A stretch of DNA of 64,000 bases from Arcticibacter sp045629565 (GCF_045629565.1 NZ_JAZQRL010000104.1:95625-159624); one strand, 5' to 3'. Counted from the first letter of the stretch, positions 15,893 through 25,252 are shown. The notes: generated from the letters alone by a model not told the origin. A program made the numbers and translations.

Positions 15893-16394
15893 CCACCTTC
15901 ATGTATCTTTTTCTATATTTTTCGTTCAGCGCTGACTCTGTAACGCCATACGCTTTTCCTGATGTGGAATGTATGAAACGAAGTGGTTCGCCGGGGTCGG
16001 ACACCACCATACCGATATGTCCGATATTTCTGATTTTAGGATTTGTGCCAGTGAACAAAATCAGGTCGCCGGGGCCAGCGTTTTTAAGATCGACCGTCGT
16101 TCCCGCTTTTGCAAATGCAGCTGAACTGCGTGGTACAGCAATCTGAAAGTTCCTGAAAACATAATGTATAAAGCCCGAGCAGTCAAAGCCGGTTTTGGGA
16201 TTGGCAGATGCGTATTTATATCGAATGCCAGTCAGCGAACGTGCGAATTCAATTATTTTTGTTTGCAAAAGAGCAGCATCTGAAATCTTTTCAACGGGAC
16301 TGATGGTACTGGCCGGATTGGCCGTTGCAGAACTTTGTACATGTAATAGTGGTGGCGCGCTCAAAAGCAAAGCCAGCATCAAAAATCTCTTCAT
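15864..16394 (-). CDS. NlpC/P60 cell-wall peptidase
   Basis: A 176-residue exported cysteine peptidase. Signal peptide MKRFLMLALLLSAPPLLHVQ, then the NlpC/P60 domain with catalytic Cys in TGFDCSGFIHYVF, His in NIGHIGMVV and a third polar residue in FIHSTS. Such enzymes cut D-Glu-meso-DAP bonds in peptidoglycan peptides. There is no SH3 or LysM targeting domain. The frame is open to 16454, but the promoter at 16412-16441 lies between, so Met21 (16394) is the true start. It overlaps the convergent ClbS-like gene by 29 bp. Confidence 0.88.
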   Translation of the reverse strand: MKRFLMLALLLSAPPLLHVQSSATANPASTISPVEKISDAALLQTKIIEFARSLTGIRYKYASANPKTGFDCSGFIHYVFRNFQIAVPRSSAAFAKAGTTVDLKNAGPGDLILFTGTNPKIRNIGHIGMVVSDPGEPLRFIHSTSGKAYGVTESALNEKYRKRYMKVVRIIAPAES

Positions 16395-16411
16395 AGTAAA
16401 TCGCGAAGCCG

Positions 16412-16441
16412 CAAAGATAGCAAATTGCATATAGCGTACAA
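16412..16441 (-). promoter_or_regulatory. Promoter of the NlpC/P60 gene
   Basis: On the minus strand, TTG at 16441-16439, a 19-bp spacer, and TATCTTTG at 16419-16412 match the Bacteroidota consensus TTG-N19-TAnnTTTG exactly. The start codon lies 17 bp downstream, which supports the shorter reading frame. Confidence 0.7.
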
Positions 16442-16647
16442 CGCTGCTAGACAACCTGATCGAATATATCGCTCAACGTGTGCACAAACGCTATAGTGGA
16501 GTTCAGTTTTAAGTATCGCCTAAACGCAGGCTAAGATCTCAGCCCACTTATATCCCGGTTCGGAGTTGCAATATCTCTTTTCATTCTATAAGTGTTGACT
16601 GAGAACGAACAAAGTAATACATTTCGACTTTCCAATTAAGTGAGCCC

Positions 16648-17880
16648 ATGAATATTCACTTCAAGCTGTTTGTTTTTTTAATCACCTGGTATGTCTGCCC
16701 GCTTTCTGTGCATGCGCAAGAGGCAAGCTATATCTATGCCGATGTGGTATTGAAAAACAAGACAACAGTCACTGGAGTAATCCGATGGAGCAGTGGCCAG
16801 ATCTTCTGGACAGACGTTCTGCAGGTCTCTAAAACCGATCCTCTGGCATTGAAATATCTAAAAAAGTATCAGCTGGACAAGCTTCCCGGCAGCAGGGACA
16901 ATACCGACGGTATAAACTGGGAATTTATGAACCTATGGAAGGATAAACTACCGCAAAGGCGCCAGGAGACGTTATGCCGGTTTGGCGATATGGTTTCCAT
17001 ACATGTTACAGGCGCCCAAAACGCTCAGATTTTCTATAAAAGCGGCACGAAGATACGCGTCAGCGGTGGTCCGGGAATCGGCGATCTGGGCAAAGATATT
17101 CTGGTGTACAGCACAAAGGCCCAAAAAGTTGCATGGAAAGACATCAGCAGAATTAACTTCAGGGAAACAGGTGAAAGTAATCTTCCGTGGAAAGGCAAAC
17201 CGTTGTATGGCACCGTATACACGGTGAATGGACCTGTTAGCGGTTTAATCAAATGGGATAAGTCGACGTTTGCTGCATCAGCTGCCATCTACGGAAAAAG
17301 CGCTGACCGGATGATCGGGGTGAGCTTCAATCAAATCAAAAGGATTTCCAAAAAAGATCAGGGAGCTGTTATCACACTTCATTCGGGAAAACAGGTCTTT
17401 TTGAAAAGCACCCGGGATGTTAGTAACTCAAATCGCGGAATCATTGTTACCCATCCGGAGAACGGTCAGGTAGTGGTACCATGGTCGGCATTTAAATCGG
17501 TCATTTTCCATCAGCAACAGGGCCAACCCGTGACTTATAATTCTTTCGTCAAACCAAGAAGAATCTATGCGCAGGCATTCGGGTCAGAAAACCGCATTTT
17601 AAAGGGTAACTGTACTTTTGACATGGATGAAGAATGGAATTTTGAGATGCTTGAAGGAACGAGCAACCGTATTTACTATAAAATTCCTTTCAGCCATATT
17701 TCTGCTATTACACCGCAGAATGAAAAACAATCAACCGTTATTCTGAAAGATCAGCGATCTTTGACCCTAAATAACGAGAATGACGTTTCCGCGCTCAATT
17801 GGGGACTCATTATATGGTTAAAGAACTCAAAGTATCAGTATCTTCCCTGGGAAGAGGTAAACAAAGTACAATTCAGATAA
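16648..17880 (+). CDS. Secreted protein of three tandem beta repeats, unknown
   Basis: A 410-residue protein with a signal peptide (1-24, cut after VHAQ). The rest holds three diverged repeats of about 100-150 residues, at about 28-171, 185-291 and 302-409. Each opens with an IYA/LYG-x-V strand and a G-x-I-x-W or similar turn, and closes with a GIIV/GLIIW strand and V-x-W-x-x-F/I-x-x-V/I-x-F. The repeats look all-beta. I recognise no family. Its TAA overlaps the ATG of the LytS-like kinase (TAATG), so the three genes 16648-19693 should be one operon. It may be the periplasmic partner or sensor arm of that system; this is inference. Confidence 0.75.
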   Translation: MNIHFKLFVFLITWYVCPLSVHAQEASYIYADVVLKNKTTVTGVIRWSSGQIFWTDVLQVSKTDPLALKYLKKYQLDKLPGSRDNTDGINWEFMNLWKDKLPQRRQETLCRFGDMVSIHVTGAQNAQIFYKSGTKIRVSGGPGIGDLGKDILVYSTKAQKVAWKDISRINFRETGESNLPWKGKPLYGTVYTVNGPVSGLIKWDKSTFAASAAIYGKSADRMIGVSFNQIKRISKKDQGAVITLHSGKQVFLKSTRDVSNSNRGIIVTHPENGQVVVPWSAFKSVIFHQQQGQPVTYNSFVKPRRIYAQAFGSENRILKGNCTFDMDEEWNFEMLEGTSNRIYYKIPFSHISAITPQNEKQSTVILKDQRSLTLNNENDVSALNWGLIIWLKNSKYQYLPWEEVNKVQFR

Positions 17881-18917
17881 TGAAGAAGGCATCCGGGCAG
17901 AAAAGCAATATAGCACTGTGGTTATTGGCAACGGTGGTATTATTGCTCGTTTGGAGCTGCTATAACCTGTACCAATCGGACGTCCAGCTGATATATCTCG
18001 CCGCCATTATGTGGATTTTCACCGTGGTGGTCCTGCTTTGGTACGGGAACAAGTGGATCTTCGATTTTCTGAATTCACGGATTTCATGGCTTTCCCACCC
18101 TTCTAAGCGCTTCTTTTTACAACTTCTGATCAGTTGCGTTTATTCACTATTGTGCATCAATGGGTCTTACTACCTTTTTAAGATTCAAACCACACTCACT
18201 CCGCCTGACTTATCACAATTTGTGGTTTTAAATGTATACGGACTGCTTTTTCTTATTCCGGTGCTGCTTGTTAACTTTAGCGTGTATTTCATGCAGCAAT
18301 GGAAAAAAGCTCACGTTCAGTCGAACAAGCTGCAGGAAGAAAACCTCCGGACTCAACTAAATTCTCTGAGAATGCAGCTGGATCCGCACTTTTTGTTCAA
18401 TAATCTGAATGTGCTTTCGTCATTGATAGAGAAGGATCCGCGTACCGCACAACATTTTCTGGATAAGTTTGCCGATGTATACCGGTACGTGCTGGAATTC
18501 AACAAAGAAGAGCTCGTTCCGGTGAGTGAGGAGCTGGGCTTTGTTGATGCTTATGTGTATCTTCTGAAAAAGCGATTTGAGAACCAGTTGCGAATTGAAA
18601 TCAACGTACCTGCGGGGCTTGTCGACTCATTTTTTATTCCTCCTCTCTCTGTTCAGTTACTGATTGAAAATGCATTGAAGCATAACAAGCTTTCCACAGA
18701 AAGCCCATTGCATGTGGAGGTTTTTATTGAAGACCAAAACTGGCTAACGGTACGCAACTCCTATGCTCCACGATCAGGATCAGGGGTGAAACGAGGTAAA
18801 ATGGGATTGGAAAGTATTCGAAAAAGATACGCATATCTATCGGCTTTGAATTTAAAAATCCATCAGGATGATTCTTTTTTTGTAGTAAGTTTACCCCTGC
18901 TGGAAATAGAAGAGTAA
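17880..18917 (+). CDS. LytS/YehU-type sensor histidine kinase
   Basis: A 345-residue membrane kinase. About four membrane segments fill residues 10-140, followed by a short coiled coil and the His_kinase domain with phosphoacceptor His in QLDPHFLFNNLNVLSSL. A degenerate HATPase_c follows with the N box LLIENALKHN and a short G box near KRGKMGLESIRKRY. Start ATG 17880 shares one base with the stop of the preceding gene; an upstream in-frame Met at 17799 would overlap that gene by 82 bp and is unlikely. It should phosphorylate the LytTR regulator that starts 5 bp downstream. Confidence 0.88.
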   Translation: MKKASGQKSNIALWLLATVVLLLVWSCYNLYQSDVQLIYLAAIMWIFTVVVLLWYGNKWIFDFLNSRISWLSHPSKRFFLQLLISCVYSLLCINGSYYLFKIQTTLTPPDLSQFVVLNVYGLLFLIPVLLVNFSVYFMQQWKKAHVQSNKLQEENLRTQLNSLRMQLDPHFLFNNLNVLSSLIEKDPRTAQHFLDKFADVYRYVLEFNKEELVPVSEELGFVDAYVYLLKKRFENQLRIEINVPAGLVDSFFIPPLSVQLLIENALKHNKLSTESPLHVEVFIEDQNWLTVRNSYAPRSGSGVKRGKMGLESIRKRYAYLSALNLKIHQDDSFFVVSLPLLEIEE

Positions 18918-18922
18918 GATAC

Positions 18923-19693
18923 ATGGACGTTTTAATTATAGAAGACGAGAAGCCCGCAGCAGAAAGACTGATCAGCCTATTACAGGAGTACGACCGGGAG
19001 ATCACGATCCTTGATGTGATGAACTCAGTAGAAAGTACAGTAGAATGGTTGAAGTCGAACAAGCTGCCTGATCTCATTCTGCTTGATATCCATTTAGCAG
19101 ACGGACTCTGTTTTGAAATTTTTGAGCAGGTGCCGGTTAAATGTCCGGTTATCTTTTGCACAGCGTATGATGAATACGCTCTCAAGGCTTTCGAACTGAA
19201 TAGTATTGATTATTTGCTGAAGCCTGTCCAGCAAGCGAAACTTGCGAAGAGTCTGGAGAAGATGAAAGAGCTGAGCCGGTCGCAGGAAACAGGCAGGGCA
19301 ATCAGCGCCCAGGTACATGACTTAATGGGACTTATCAAAAAACGCGAAGCTTCCTATAAATCGCGATTTATGGTAAAAATAGGCAACCGGATCAAAGCGA
19401 TCAAGACCGAGGATATCGCTTATTTCCATTCTCAAAACAAACTAACGCTGCTGGTGAATAAAGAAGGAGGCAGCTTTCCTATCGATTATGCTTTGGACGA
19501 GTTGATCAATTTCCTTGATCCGGCAATCTTTTTTCATGTTAACCGAAAATTAATTATTCATATTGATGCGGCCCGCGAAATTCACCCTTACTTCAAAGGA
19601 AGAATGAAGCTCATCCTTCACCCGCCGCTGGAAGACGAGGTGATTGTTAGCAGCCAGCGTACACCGCTGTTTAAGATCTGGCTGGATCAGTAG
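18923..19693 (+). CDS. LytTR-family response regulator
   Basis: A 256-residue transcription regulator. The receiver domain (1-120) has the acidic pocket E7/D8, phosphoacceptor D55 in LLDIHLADG, T in FCTAYDEYA and K in YLLKPV. The LytTR DNA-binding domain (about 150-253) starts KSRFMVKIGNRIKAIKTEDIAYFHS and contains FFHVNRKLIIHIDAAREI. It binds direct repeats as a dimer in known relatives. It is paired with the LytS-like kinase. The pectate lyase at 19811 starts 117 bp downstream in the same direction and could be a target; nothing in the sequence proves it. Confidence 0.9.
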   Translation: MDVLIIEDEKPAAERLISLLQEYDREITILDVMNSVESTVEWLKSNKLPDLILLDIHLADGLCFEIFEQVPVKCPVIFCTAYDEYALKAFELNSIDYLLKPVQQAKLAKSLEKMKELSRSQETGRAISAQVHDLMGLIKKREASYKSRFMVKIGNRIKAIKTEDIAYFHSQNKLTLLVNKEGGSFPIDYALDELINFLDPAIFFHVNRKLIIHIDAAREIHPYFKGRMKLILHPPLEDEVIVSSQRTPLFKIWLDQ

Positions 19694-19810
19694 TTCTTTT
19701 TCATCCTGGTATTTTCCAGTTCGGGTATGAAAATATCCAGCTATGTCGATAATCTGTTTGTTTTGTGGTTTCCAAATCGTCTTTTTATGAAAATTACGCC
19801 TTGTTATTGA

Positions 19811-21493
19811 ATGAAAAGGACTAAACAAAACACCAAATTAAAGGCAGTCTTGGCATTGGCCATTGCAGCCGCTTTCAGTATTAACACACCGGGCTTCGCC
19901 CAATATCCCCAAATTCCACAGGACGTACAGAAAGCTACCAACGATATGATGGAGGCTGCGCGCAAGCAGTCTGATGAAGCATGGCAAAAAGCACTTCCGA
20001 TTATTGAGAAAGAAGCTAAAGAAGGTAAGCCTTATATTCCATGGGCGGGCAGACCAACTGATCTGCCACAGGCGGAGATTCCTGCTTTCCCGGGTGCGGA
20101 AGGTGGAGGCGCTTATTCTTTCGGTGGTCGCGGAGGTAAGGTTATCGTAGTGACCAGCCTGGCTGATAACGGTCCGGGTACCCTCCGTGAAGCTTGTGAG
20201 GTAGGTGGCGCGCGTACAATCGTCTTTAATGTTTCCGGAATTATCCGCCTCAAAACACCGCTGATCATCCGCGCTCCTTATATTACTATAGCCGGACAGT
20301 CTGCTCCAGGTGACGGTGTTTGTGTAGCCGGAGAATCTGTGTGGATCAACACTCACGATGTAGTGATCCGATTCATGCGTTTTCGCCGCGGGGAGACTTA
20401 CGTAGGTCGCAGGGATGACGCCATCGGAGGTAACCCGATCGGGAATATCATGATCGACCACGTGTCGGCCAGCTGGGGTCTGGATGAGAACATGTCGATG
20501 TACCGCCATATGTATAATGACAGCACAGGCAAGAAAGAGGATAAACTGGCGACAGTTAACCTCACCATCCAGAACTCTATCTTCTCGGAAGCCCTGGATA
20601 CCTGGAATCATGCCTTCGGTAGCACCCTGGGTGGAGAGAACGCTACTTTTATGCGTAACCTTTGGGCTAATAATGCAGCACGGAATCCATCCATCGGCTG
20701 GAACGGCATCTTTAATTTCGCCAATAACGTCATGTTCAACTGGGTGCACCGCTCAACCGACGGTGGGGACTATACCGCTTTATATAACATCATCAACAAC
20801 TACTATAAACCGGGGCCACTTACCCCGCTCGATCAGCCTATCAGCTACAGAATCCTTAAACCGGAGTCAGGCCGCAGTAAGCTTCCATATGTGGTATTCG
20901 GAAGGGCTCACGTAACGGGTAACATCATTGAAGGCAATAAAAAGGTAACCGACAATAATTGGGACGGTGGTATCCAGGTAGAAGATAAAAAAGGCGAGCT
21001 GATGTCGTACGAGCAATCACAGCCTTACTTTGCCGCGATGAAGGTAGAAAAGCCTTTCCCGATGGCGCCAATCACTATCCTTCCTACACAAGAAGCTTAC
21101 AAGTATGTGCTCGATAACGCTGGCGCTACGCTACCTAAACGCGACCCGGTAGATGTACGGGTTGTGGAGCAGGTCAGAACCGGGAAGATCAATGCGCTGA
21201 AGAATGTAAAATTACCTGAGACGGATTTCAAACACCGCAGGTTACCGAAGGATTCTTACAAAGGTGGCATCATTACCGACATCAGCCAGGTAGGTGGTTA
21301 TCCGGAGTACAAAGGTAAACCTTACCAGGATACCGACAAGGATGGCATTCCGGATGCCTGGGAAAAACAGAACGGCCTGAATCCCAAAGATGCAAGCGAT
21401 GCTGCCAAATATCGCAACGACGGTTACACCAACATCGAAGCCTACCTGAACAGCCTCGTAGAGGTGGCAAAAGTGAAGCCGATGAAAATTTAA
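19811..21493 (+). CDS. Secreted pectate lyase, PL1-like right-handed beta-helix
   Basis: A 560-residue exported enzyme: signal peptide 1-30 (ending NTPGFAQ), a short helical linker, then a parallel beta-helix from FPGAEGGGAYSFGGRGG through VTSLADNGPGTLREA, FNVSGIIRL, ITIAGQSAPGDGV and IMIDHVSASWGLDENMS. These motifs are typical of Bacteroidota PL1 pectate lyases, which cleave polygalacturonate by beta-elimination with calcium. Near the C-terminus a DTDKDGIPDAWEKQNGLNP segment is a thrombospondin-3-like calcium site often fused to these lyases. It probably acts in the periplasm or at the surface, feeding pectin oligomers to uptake systems. Confidence 0.88.
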   Translation: MKRTKQNTKLKAVLALAIAAAFSINTPGFAQYPQIPQDVQKATNDMMEAARKQSDEAWQKALPIIEKEAKEGKPYIPWAGRPTDLPQAEIPAFPGAEGGGAYSFGGRGGKVIVVTSLADNGPGTLREACEVGGARTIVFNVSGIIRLKTPLIIRAPYITIAGQSAPGDGVCVAGESVWINTHDVVIRFMRFRRGETYVGRRDDAIGGNPIGNIMIDHVSASWGLDENMSMYRHMYNDSTGKKEDKLATVNLTIQNSIFSEALDTWNHAFGSTLGGENATFMRNLWANNAARNPSIGWNGIFNFANNVMFNWVHRSTDGGDYTALYNIINNYYKPGPLTPLDQPISYRILKPESGRSKLPYVVFGRAHVTGNIIEGNKKVTDNNWDGGIQVEDKKGELMSYEQSQPYFAAMKVEKPFPMAPITILPTQEAYKYVLDNAGATLPKRDPVDVRVVEQVRTGKINALKNVKLPETDFKHRRLPKDSYKGGIITDISQVGGYPEYKGKPYQDTDKDGIPDAWEKQNGLNPKDASDAAKYRNDGYTNIEAYLNSLVEVAKVKPMKI

Positions 21494-21517
21494 AGTTTTA
21501 GTTTAATACAATGATAG

Positions 21518-21547
21518 AATAACCAGCCGCGAAAGCGACTGGTTATT
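21518..21547 (+). terminator. Terminator of the pectate lyase gene
   Basis: AATAACCAG at 21518-21526 pairs with CTGGTTATT at 21539-21547, and CGC/GCG extends the stem around a GAAA loop. TGCTTTT follows. It separates the lyase from the barrel gene 21 bp downstream. Confidence 0.7.
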
Positions 21548-21568
21548 TGCTTTTGACCTAACCAATTA

Positions 21569-24187
21569 ATGAAAAAAGCCCTCTTCCTCTTTGTCATAAT
21601 TCCTCTGACACATTTCTATGCAGCCGCCCAATCAAGCCGCCTGATTACAGGTGTTGTACAGGACTCCGCCGGGATCACCTTGCCTGGATCATCAGTTAAG
21701 CTTGTTTCAAGTCTCGATACCTTCTCAACTGCTACAAACCTGGAAGGCATTTTTCGCTTTCCGGCAGTAAAATCCCAGTCGTTTCGTATCACTGTAAGTT
21801 CTATTAGCTTTCAAACGTTCAGCAAGGAATACACTGCAGATCTGAAAAGTGCATCTGTGACCCTCGCTCCTATCCGGTTGAAGGATGCTAATAATCAGTT
21901 GAACGAGGTGGTGATCAATATCGTCACACCGGTCGTGATCAAGGAAGACACTGTTCAGTATGATGCGAGGGCCTATCCGGTAAGAGAAGGTGATGCGGTC
22001 GATGAGATGGTGAAGCGCCTTCCTGGCATGGAAGTAGATAACGAAGGGAACGTAAAGGCTCAGGGTGAACCTGTTACGAAGATCCGTCTTAACGGCAAGG
22101 ATTTTTTTGGTGATGAGGCCGCGGCGGCCCTGCAAAATCTGCCCGCAGATATCGTAAAGAATATTCAGCTGGTAGACGATTATGGAGAAGAGGCGAACTT
22201 GAGCGGAATAAAGAGTGGTGAACCACAAAAGATTCTGAATATCAATACAAGGGAAGACAAGAAGGTTGGCTATTTTGGACGCGCGGAGGGAGGACTTGGT
22301 TCGACGGATCGCTATGTTGGGCGTGCCAGGGCAAATCGCTTTAATGGCGATCAGCAGATCTCCTTTGATGCAACAAACAACAATATTTCCAACCGTTCAA
22401 AAGGAACCACAGACCGTACATCTGCCAGAATTCATTATCGCGATAATTGGGGGAAGAAAATAGAAAGCTATGGAAGCTACAGATTTCAGAGAAACGATAA
22501 CAGCTCGCTGGAGAGAACAATCACCGAGAGTGCCTTCGACAGTTACACGCGCTATGAAAATGACCGCAGCGAAAACAACAACAAGACCACTGAGCATGGC
22601 TTGTCATGGAATCTGGAATTCAGGCCGGACAGCGTGAATTATTTTAAATTCAAACCGCGGTTATCTTATGATACAGGAAACACACGGAGTACCGGATCTA
22701 CGCTGACGGAATTACTCTCGGCTAATTCGATACGTGAGCGTATCTCAACGGCCTCCTCTTCTTCTTTCAGCTCCGACAACGAACTATATTACCACCATAA
22801 ATTTAGAAGGAAAGGTCGTAATCTGAGTGCCAGTGCCGTGGTTAACACCACCGCCGGTGACAATCTTTCGGATATACGAAATGACTATACAAACACCGAT
22901 TCATTGAATAACAGTTCTATTGAACAGCAGTATCAGTATCGCGAAAATGATAACCGTAACACAAACACCCGTTTACGAGTGGCCTATATTGAGCCGCTAA
23001 GTGAGAAAGGGATGCTGGAGTTTAATTATCAATGGAACAGGACATCGACTAAAACCATAAGGGACACGCGCGACATCAACCCTTTAACAGAGGAAGAGAC
23101 CTTGAATACCAACCTTAGCAATAACTATAATTATCAGTTCGTTACAAACCGCGCGGGACTAACCTATCGGTACATCGCACCGAAGCTTAATTATTTCGCC
23201 GGAATATCGGTGATGCCCTCTATATTAAAGGGTCAGGATCTCAGCAGGGGCATTGAAACCAGAAAAGAGACGCTTAACTGGATACCTAGTGCGAGAATGA
23301 TGTATAAGTTCTCGAAGGAGCAATCGTTTACTTTTCGCTATTACGGAAGAAGCAACCAGCCAGGGTTTACGCAGCTGCAGCCCATTACTGATAATTCAAA
23401 TATCCAGAATGTCGTTAGCGGAAATCCCGATCTTAAGCCGGAATTTACTAACAACCTGGGGCTGGAATACAAACAAAATGACTGGAAAAGTGGCTATGTG
23501 ATGGACGCCAGGGTTGACATAAGTCAAACCAATGATAAGATTGTTACCACTAAGGTGATCATCCCCGACAGCATTAAACAGGTCTCTTCGTATATCAATA
23601 CGGATGGATTTTACAATGCCCGGGCGAACTATTCGTTTTCTCTTCCTTTCTCGGAGAGACAATATACCATCACTTATTCGGGCGGATCGAATTTTAGTAA
23701 TAACATCGCTTTCACCAACAATGACCGGATTACAGGTAAGAACCTGAATATCAATCAGGGACTTAGATTCAGGCTCGATATCAAGGATAAGACAAACGCG
23801 GAACTGAGTACTTCATTTTCATATAACCAGACACAATACAGTGCGGGATCTCTATCTGACCGCTATACAAAGACTTATCGTGTTGGCCTGTCGGGAAGAA
23901 CATATTTCAGGAAGGATCTTACACTGGGTTATGATTTCTCGAAGACCGTGAACACTGGTTTTAACGCGAACAATACTAACCCCACGCTGCTGAACTTATT
24001 TCTGGAATACCGGTTCCTGAAACAAAACAGAGGAAATATTCGCTTTCAGGGCTATGACCTGCTCGACCAGAATACCGGTATCTCGCGGGATGTATTTGAC
24101 AACGTGATCGTAGACTCCCAAACGAACCGCCTGGCGCGCTATTTCATGCTCACTTTTCAATACCGCATTCAGCATTTCGGCGGCTAA
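21569..24187 (+). CDS. TonB-dependent-receptor-like outer-membrane barrel (OMP_b-brl_3 type)
   Basis: An 872-residue outer-membrane protein. Signal peptide 1-20 (ending AAAQ), carboxypeptidase-regulatory domain about 24-105 (ITGVVQDSAGITLPGSSVKL), a plug-like region with VDEMVKRLPGMEVDNEGNV and KIRLNGKDFFGDE, then a long barrel rich in Asn, Ser and Arg ending YFMLTFQYRIQHFGG. This architecture is the outer membrane beta-barrel family of Bacteroidota, related to TonB receptors but without a SusD partner. Substrate unknown. Its position after a pectate lyase hints at pectin products, but a terminator lies between them. Confidence 0.82.
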   Translation: MKKALFLFVIIPLTHFYAAAQSSRLITGVVQDSAGITLPGSSVKLVSSLDTFSTATNLEGIFRFPAVKSQSFRITVSSISFQTFSKEYTADLKSASVTLAPIRLKDANNQLNEVVINIVTPVVIKEDTVQYDARAYPVREGDAVDEMVKRLPGMEVDNEGNVKAQGEPVTKIRLNGKDFFGDEAAAALQNLPADIVKNIQLVDDYGEEANLSGIKSGEPQKILNINTREDKKVGYFGRAEGGLGSTDRYVGRARANRFNGDQQISFDATNNNISNRSKGTTDRTSARIHYRDNWGKKIESYGSYRFQRNDNSSLERTITESAFDSYTRYENDRSENNNKTTEHGLSWNLEFRPDSVNYFKFKPRLSYDTGNTRSTGSTLTELLSANSIRERISTASSSSFSSDNELYYHHKFRRKGRNLSASAVVNTTAGDNLSDIRNDYTNTDSLNNSSIEQQYQYRENDNRNTNTRLRVAYIEPLSEKGMLEFNYQWNRTSTKTIRDTRDINPLTEEETLNTNLSNNYNYQFVTNRAGLTYRYIAPKLNYFAGISVMPSILKGQDLSRGIETRKETLNWIPSARMMYKFSKEQSFTFRYYGRSNQPGFTQLQPITDNSNIQNVVSGNPDLKPEFTNNLGLEYKQNDWKSGYVMDARVDISQTNDKIVTTKVIIPDSIKQVSSYINTDGFYNARANYSFSLPFSERQYTITYSGGSNFSNNIAFTNNDRITGKNLNINQGLRFRLDIKDKTNAELSTSFSYNQTQYSAGSLSDRYTKTYRVGLSGRTYFRKDLTLGYDFSKTVNTGFNANNTNPTLLNLFLEYRFLKQNRGNIRFQGYDLLDQNTGISRDVFDNVIVDSQTNRLARYFMLTFQYRIQHFGG

Positions 24188-24226
24188 ATACCGGAGACGG
24201 TTTGAATTTTACAATAAATTACTTGT

Positions 24227-24243
24227 TTGAGGTAATACCTCAA
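24227..24243. promoter_or_regulatory. Palindrome upstream of the AraC-type gene
   Basis: TTGAGGTAATACCTCAA has perfect 8-bp arms around one central base, 13 bp upstream of the -7 element. It is a candidate operator for autoregulation or another repressor. AGGTA/TACCT halves with a 3-bp gap recur before the downstream SDR gene (25245-25257). Confidence 0.45.
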
Positions 24244-24256
24244 CGGTGATTCCAAT

Positions 24257-24264
24257 TATCTTTG
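24257..24264 (+). promoter_or_regulatory. Candidate -7 element of the AraC-type gene
   Basis: TATCTTTG matches TAnnTTTG and ends 6 bp before the ATG at 24271, so the leader would be extremely short or absent. No TTG lies at -33. Confidence 0.45.
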
Positions 24265-24270
24265 CACACG

Positions 24271-25182
24271 ATGAAGCATAACCTGTCCCTCGGAAAAGCG
24301 GAGAGCCTGGAGGACTTTTACCAGCAAAAGTTCAAGGAATTGCCATTGGATATAGGTGAAAAAACGGATCACTTCAATGTTTTCCGGCTGGAGGACTGCG
24401 TTCTGAAGCCAGTGACTTACAGTCGCCGGGATTTCTATAAGATCAGTCTGATCCGCGGGCGGAACAGATATCATTATGCGGAAAAAAGCCTTGAAATTGA
24501 CGGACCTACTCTGATGTTTTTCAATCCGAGCGTACCTTACACATGGGAACCGCTGTGCAACGAGGCTACCGGGTTCTTCTGTATTTTTTCTAAATCTTTT
24601 TTTACAGGTAAGGTTGCTGGGGGGCTGACGGACTTGCCTATGTACGCTTGCGGTGGTAGACCGGCTTACCGTCTGGATGAGCGACAAGATGAGCAAGTGA
24701 GTGGCATCTTTCATAAAATGCTGGAAGAAATAAAAAGTGACTATGTGTTCAAATACGATCTGCTCCGAAATTACGTTGCGGAGCTTACGCATGTTGCACT
24801 AAAATCAACACCTTCTGAGAGCGTTTATGAACATCCCAATGCAAAGTCGAGAATTACGGCTGTTTTCACCGAGTTGCTCGAGCGCCAGTTTCCGATTGAG
24901 AGTCCCTCTGCGCGGTTTAATATGCGATCAGCTAAAGATTTCGCTAATCAGCTTGCCATACATGTGAATCACCTGAACAGGGCAGTGAAGGAAACCACAG
25001 GAAAAACGACAACCAGTATCATTGCCGAGAGGATGCTTACGGAAGCGAGAATACTGCTAAAACGCACCAACTGGAATATTTCTGAAATAAGCTACTGCCT
25101 GGGTTTTGAAGAACCCTCCCATTTTAACAATTTTTTCAAGAAGCAAACACAACTGACGCCTTCCCGATACAGGACGACATAA
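24271..25182 (+). CDS. AraC-family transcriptional regulator
   Basis: A 303-residue regulator. The N-terminal cupin-like sensing domain runs over residues about 20-140 (ISLIRGRNRYHYAEKSLEIDGPTLMFFNPSVPYTW). The C-terminal AraC double helix-turn-helix covers about 200-303, with SAKDFANQLAIHVNHLNRAVKETTGKT, IIAERMLTEARILLKRTNWNISEISYCLGFEEPSHFNNFFKKQT and the PSRYR end. ATG 24271 is chosen over TTG 24262. The SDR gene 98 bp downstream has AraC-type direct repeats in its promoter, so it is a likely target. The inducer is unknown. Confidence 0.9.
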   Translation: MKHNLSLGKAESLEDFYQQKFKELPLDIGEKTDHFNVFRLEDCVLKPVTYSRRDFYKISLIRGRNRYHYAEKSLEIDGPTLMFFNPSVPYTWEPLCNEATGFFCIFSKSFFTGKVAGGLTDLPMYACGGRPAYRLDERQDEQVSGIFHKMLEEIKSDYVFKYDLLRNYVAELTHVALKSTPSESVYEHPNAKSRITAVFTELLERQFPIESPSARFNMRSAKDFANQLAIHVNHLNRAVKETTGKTTTSIIAERMLTEARILLKRTNWNISEISYCLGFEEPSHFNNFFKKQTQLTPSRYRTT

Positions 25183-25195
25183 GATCCCAGCATGT

Positions 25196-25225
25196 GTTTG
25201 AATCTGATAATATTACGTTTGAATC
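25196..25225 (+). promoter_or_regulatory. 21-bp-spaced direct repeat, likely AraC-type operator
   Basis: GTTTGAATC occurs at 25196-25204 and again at 25217-25225, identical over 9 bp with a centre spacing of 21 bp, or two helical turns. This geometry is typical of AraC-family operators. The downstream copy ends 27 bp before the TACCTTTG element at 25253-25260, a good position for an activator. The regulator is encoded directly upstream. Confidence 0.6.
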
Positions 25226-25252
25226 CCACAAGCTGACCGTTGTTAGGTAATC

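Noticed and set aside
19838..20749. 303-codon minus-strand ORF opposite the pectate lyase
   Set aside because: Antisense shadow of a well supported lyase; no domain or signal in its translation.
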